DNA of 14,889 nucleotides from Clostridia bacterium. GTDB taxonomy: Bacteria; Bacillota_A; Clostridia; Oscillospirales; CAG-272. The position numbers were made by a program, and so were the translations under genes. Positions 12,816 through 14,889 of the stretch are shown here, in pieces. The first letter of the stretch is position 1, and each line of letters begins with the position of its first letter. The stretch covers positions 1 to 14,889 of the forward strand of contig JAFYRZ010000149.1 of the NCBI GenBank assembly GCA_017546745.1, in the 5' to 3' direction. The notes under the pieces are model-generated. The model saw only the letters and a list, made by a program, of their open reading frames with translations. It did not search any database and was not told the origin of the DNA.

Positions 12816-12845
12816 TTCACACTTTTTTCTTCTATCGCGTAAAAT
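12816..12845 (+). promoter_or_regulatory. Possible promoter of the amidase_6 gene
   Basis: TTCACA (12816-12821), 18-bp spacer, TAAAAT (12840-12845), 25 bases before the start codon. One mismatch in each hexamer and a non-optimal spacer make it weaker than its neighbours. Confidence 0.5.
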
Positions 12846-12869
12846 ATTTAAAAAACGAAAGGAATTTTT

Positions 12870-13454
12870 ATGCTTGCAGAAAAGCCCTATCGCCGCGAAA
12901 ACGCGGTAAATTACGCGCGCCGCTATGCCTTTGCGCAAAATCCGCTTTTCGGAGATTTCCGTGAGCTTGGCGGCAACTGCACGAACTTCGTTTCGCAAAG
13001 CATTTATGCCGGCTCTTGCGAAATGAACTACACGCCGACCTTTGGGTGGTATTACATCTCGCTTGACGAAAGATCGCCCTCTTGGACCGGTGTTGAATAT
13101 TTTTACAACTTTATGACAGAAAATAACGGTACGGGCCCGTTTGGGCGCGAGGTCGGCGCTGACAACCTTGAGGTAGGCGACGTTATCCAGCTTGCAAGAC
13201 GAGGAGACGGCTTTTACCACACCCTGCTTATCGTCGGCTTTGACGGTGACGAGCCGCTTGTCGCCGCGCAAACGGTCGATACCTACGCGCGCCCCCTTTC
13301 AACCTACAACTACGACTACCTCAGATATATAAAGATACTTGGTGTGCGCTTTGAGGTGCCGGACAACTACGACTGCTATGCGAGGATAATGGAGGCAGAG
13401 CCTATTCCCCGCCCGCCCGAGGAAAACGAAACAGAGGGGCAAACGCCCGCATAA
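12870..13454 (+). CDS. Amidase_6-like putative cysteine amidase
   Basis: A 194-residue protein matching the putative amidase domain (amidase_6) found mainly in Clostridia and Bacilli. Conserved features are YRRENAVNYARRYA (7-20), NPLFGDFRELGGNCTNFVSQ (24-43) with candidate nucleophile Cys37, GWYY (59-62), SPSWTGVEYFYNF (69-81), LEVGDVIQL (100-108) and a candidate catalytic His117 in FYHTLL. A Pro/Glu-rich tail (178-194) follows. The order Cys then His resembles NlpC/CHAP-type peptidases, suggesting peptide or cell-wall amide hydrolysis, but the substrate is unknown. There is no signal peptide: an in-frame TAA at 12849 blocks any longer start, and ATG 12870 has AAAGGA 6 nt upstream. It is divergent from guaA. 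Confidence 0.85.
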   Translation: MLAEKPYRRENAVNYARRYAFAQNPLFGDFRELGGNCTNFVSQSIYAGSCEMNYTPTFGWYYISLDERSPSWTGVEYFYNFMTENNGTGPFGREVGADNLEVGDVIQLARRGDGFYHTLLIVGFDGDEPLVAAQTVDTYARPLSTYNYDYLRYIKILGVRFEVPDNYDCYARIMEAEPIPRPPEENETEGQTPA

Positions 13455-13486
13455 TTACCGCTTTTGTAATCCTTGGTTTGCATTTT

Positions 13487-13508
13487 GCGCTACCTTGCAG
13501 CGTTTTTT
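13487..13508 (+). terminator. Weak possible terminator of the amidase_6 gene
   Basis: CGCT (13488-13491) and AGCG (13499-13502) form a short stem followed at once by TTTTTT. The stem is short, so termination would be inefficient. The remaining bases to 13601 hold another imperfect hairpin (GCGAG ... CTCGC near 13517-13540) but no gene. Confidence 0.35.
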
Positions 13509-13601
13509 GATGATGCGAGAGCCTTTTCACCCTCGCCTAACGGTGGCCTCGCGCCCCTTTCAGGACGGTTTATTTTCAGGATAAAAGTCGGGCGGTAGAA
13601 C

Positions 13602-13630
13602 TTGACAAAACCGTAAATTTATGCTATAAT
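13602..13630 (+). promoter_or_regulatory. Perfect consensus promoter of the second EamA gene
   Basis: TTGACA (13602-13607), 17-bp spacer, TATAAT (13625-13630). The transcript should start near 13637, about 26 nt before the start codon. Confidence 0.9.
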
Positions 13631-13662
13631 ACAATCCGTAAAAAATAAAAAGGATATTAAAA

Positions 13663-14592
13663 ATGAAAAAATACTATTCCGCATTTATGATGCTTATGGC
13701 GGCGGCTATCTGGGGCTTCGGCTTCTCCTCGCAAAAGGTTGCGAGCGCGCTTGCACCCTTTACCATGAGTGCCGTGAGAACCATTCTCGCAGGGCTTTTC
13801 CTTATCCCCGTAATTATGATCTCCGACAGGCTTACGAAATCCGAAAGACAGCTTTTCTCAAAGAGAAACAGCCGTTTTATCGACGTCAATAAGACCGAGC
13901 TTATCGGCGGTATCGTTTGCGGTACGGTCCTCACCGTGGCACAGGCGCTCCAGCAGTACGGCATAAACGGCGGCACGGATGCAGGCAAGTCTGCCTTTAT
14001 CACAGCGCTCTACGTGCTTTTCGTTCCGATCCTCGGCCTGCTTATAAAAAGGCGCTCTCCCGTTAACGTTTGGGTAAGCGTTGCGATCGCGGTCGTAGGC
14101 TTCTGGCTTCTTTGCATTAAGGAAAACTTTACGGTTGACGCGTCCGACCTGCTCGTTCTTCTTTGCGCGGTGATCTTCGCCCTGCACATAATCTGCATCG
14201 ACAAATTCTCCCCCGGAAGCGACGGCATTAGGCTCTCCTGCGTGCAGTTCTTCGTTGCGTTTGTGCTTAGCACCATCGTCGCTCTTATAATCGAGAATCC
14301 TATCGCCTTTGACGTTATCGGTGAGTATTTCCCCCACCTTTTCTACCTTGGCGTTTGCTCGAGCGGTATCGCGTTCACCCTGCAGATCGTTGCACAAAAG
14401 AACGTCCACCCTGCCGCCGCGGCGGTCATTCTCTCGCTCGAATCGGTGTTCGGCGTCGTTGGCTCTGCCCTTTTCTTAAAGGAGGTCATGCAGCCGCGCG
14501 AATATATCGGCTGCGTTATCGTATTCCTTGCCGTTATCCTCTCGCAGATCGACGTCCCCGCACTCGTTAAGAGCGTGAAGAATAGAAAATAA
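13663..14592 (+). CDS. EamA-family (DMT superfamily) transporter
   Basis: A 309-residue membrane protein with about ten hydrophobic helices arranged as two EamA repeats (about 6-155 and 160-295). Typical elements are the opening MLMAAAIWGFGFSSQKVA (10-27), ALQQYGINGGTDAGKSAFITALYVLFVPI at the end of the first half, and the second-half FTLQIVAQKNVHPAAAAVILSLESVFG block. The latter is the usual EamA closing signature. It resembles drug/metabolite exporters; the substrate cannot be predicted. ATG 13663 has AAAAGGA 8 nt upstream. It shares only general family features with the EamA protein at 7812-8744 and is not a recent duplicate. It is monocistronic: a perfect promoter precedes it and a perfect terminator follows. 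Confidence 0.92.
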   Translation: MKKYYSAFMMLMAAAIWGFGFSSQKVASALAPFTMSAVRTILAGLFLIPVIMISDRLTKSERQLFSKRNSRFIDVNKTELIGGIVCGTVLTVAQALQQYGINGGTDAGKSAFITALYVLFVPILGLLIKRRSPVNVWVSVAIAVVGFWLLCIKENFTVDASDLLVLLCAVIFALHIICIDKFSPGSDGIRLSCVQFFVAFVLSTIVALIIENPIAFDVIGEYFPHLFYLGVCSSGIAFTLQIVAQKNVHPAAAAVILSLESVFGVVGSALFLKEVMQPREYIGCVIVFLAVILSQIDVPALVKSVKNRK

Positions 14593-14606
14593 ATAATGAA
14601 TAATTG

Positions 14607-14639
14607 CGAGGACAGAGCGCGGCTCTGTCCTCGTTTTTT
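14607..14639 (+). terminator. Strong intrinsic terminator of the second EamA gene
   Basis: CGAGGACAGAGC (14607-14618) and GCTCTGTCCTCG (14622-14633) form a perfect 12-bp stem with a 3-nt loop, followed by six T. Confidence 0.95.
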
Positions 14640-14649
14640 GTGTAAGCAA

Positions 14650-14889
14650 ATCCGCCGCGGAAGGCGCGCAAAGCGCGCAGCTATGAGTTAAATCCCCAAA
14701 GCAGACTTCGGGGATGAAGTCACGTGCGTGATGAAGTCCGCCCTCGGCGGATGAAGTCGAAAGCCAAGCTTTCGATGAGTTAAAAAATCCGCCGCGGAAA
14801 TTCCGCGGCGGATCGTTATTTCTTTAATTCAACCCGTCGAAGGACGGACTTCATCGCGGAGCGATTTCATCCGACGCTGTCGGATTTCA
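14650..14889. repeat. Mosaic palindrome array 2, runs past the window edge
   Basis: Palindromes at 14664-14678, 14692-14715, 14720-14731, 14737-14751, 14757-14775, 14787-14813 (12-bp stem), 14834-14847, 14853-14865 and 14870-14884. Joints in the left half are GATGAAGTC (14713-14721, 14730-14738, 14750-14758); in the right half GACTTCATC (14847-14855) and GATTTCATC (14863-14871). TTAATTCAAC (14824-14833) is the reverse complement of GTTGAATTAA in array 1 (11613-11622). The strongest hairpin (14787-14813) is followed by a T-rich stretch and could also terminate transcription. No reading frame worth calling is seen here. Confidence 0.88.

Noticed and set aside
13509..13601. Riboswitch or T-box upstream of the second EamA gene
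   Set aside because: The hairpins there lie upstream of the consensus promoter at 13602-13630 and so are outside the transcript; the actual leader is only about 26 nt.
13663..14592. The two EamA genes as a recent duplication
   Set aside because: Beyond the family fold and general signatures the two proteins are clearly different in sequence, so they are distant paralogues.

Overview
The window looks like a chromosomal segment of a spore-forming, anaerobic Clostridia-type member of the Bacillota, probably an uncultured lineage. The evidence is a 25-codon SpoVM-like gene, a LytTR–DUF3021 pair, a one-step meso-diaminopimelate dehydrogenase, a lone ferredoxin-thioredoxin-reductase-type catalytic subunit, an amidase_6 protein, strong AGGAGG-type ribosome binding sites and many near-consensus TTGACA-N17-TATAAT promoters. 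No tRNA, rRNA, complete insertion sequence, prophage or CRISPR array was found. Most genes are housekeeping; the unusual material is in the intergenic DNA.

Layout. Positions 30-930 (minus): a LytTR regulator and a DUF3021 membrane protein, overlapping by 4 nt. Positions 994-1109 (plus): a tiny SpoVM homologue with a possible mother-cell sigma promoter, followed by a small palindrome array. Positions 1189-5424 (minus): a compact run of four genes, HtrA-like lipoprotein protease, FTR-type redox protein, YmdB-type phosphodiesterase and MnmG, closed by a terminator. birA (plus) is divergent from htrA, and their promoters appear to share the same -35 bases. ddh (minus) converges on birA. After a repeat-rich gap comes an EamA transporter (minus), divergent from a GH43 glycosidase–xpt pair (plus). 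Three tandem 48-bp repeats and a bidirectional terminator separate xpt from a YczE/YitT-like membrane protein (minus). Then come a stand-alone GMP synthase ATP-pyrophosphatase subunit (minus), an amidase_6 protein (plus) and a second EamA transporter (plus).

The most unusual feature is a pair of arrays (11528-11730 and 14650-14889, the latter running off the window). Each is a chain of different short perfect palindromes joined by a fixed linker, GATGAAGTC, which changes to its reverse complement GACTTCATC part-way through. Palindromes of the same type occur in the same order in both arrays. A second repeat family, a 27-bp hairpin module with core GGGTCGACG-TCCT-CGGCGACCC, is present as an inverted pair at 7620-7736 and as three tandem copies at 10478-10620. 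A third linker type, AGTTATGAT, joins palindromes near 1126-1166.

Functional links: guaA and xpt both serve guanine nucleotide metabolism but are separately transcribed, and neither has a visible purine riboswitch. ddh supplies lysine and cell-wall diaminopimelate. SpoVM and possibly the amidase_6 protein relate to sporulation. The GH43–xpt pair and the divergent EamA transporter may share control through a repeated 9-mer between their promoters. Identifications come from reading the protein sequences by eye, without database searches.
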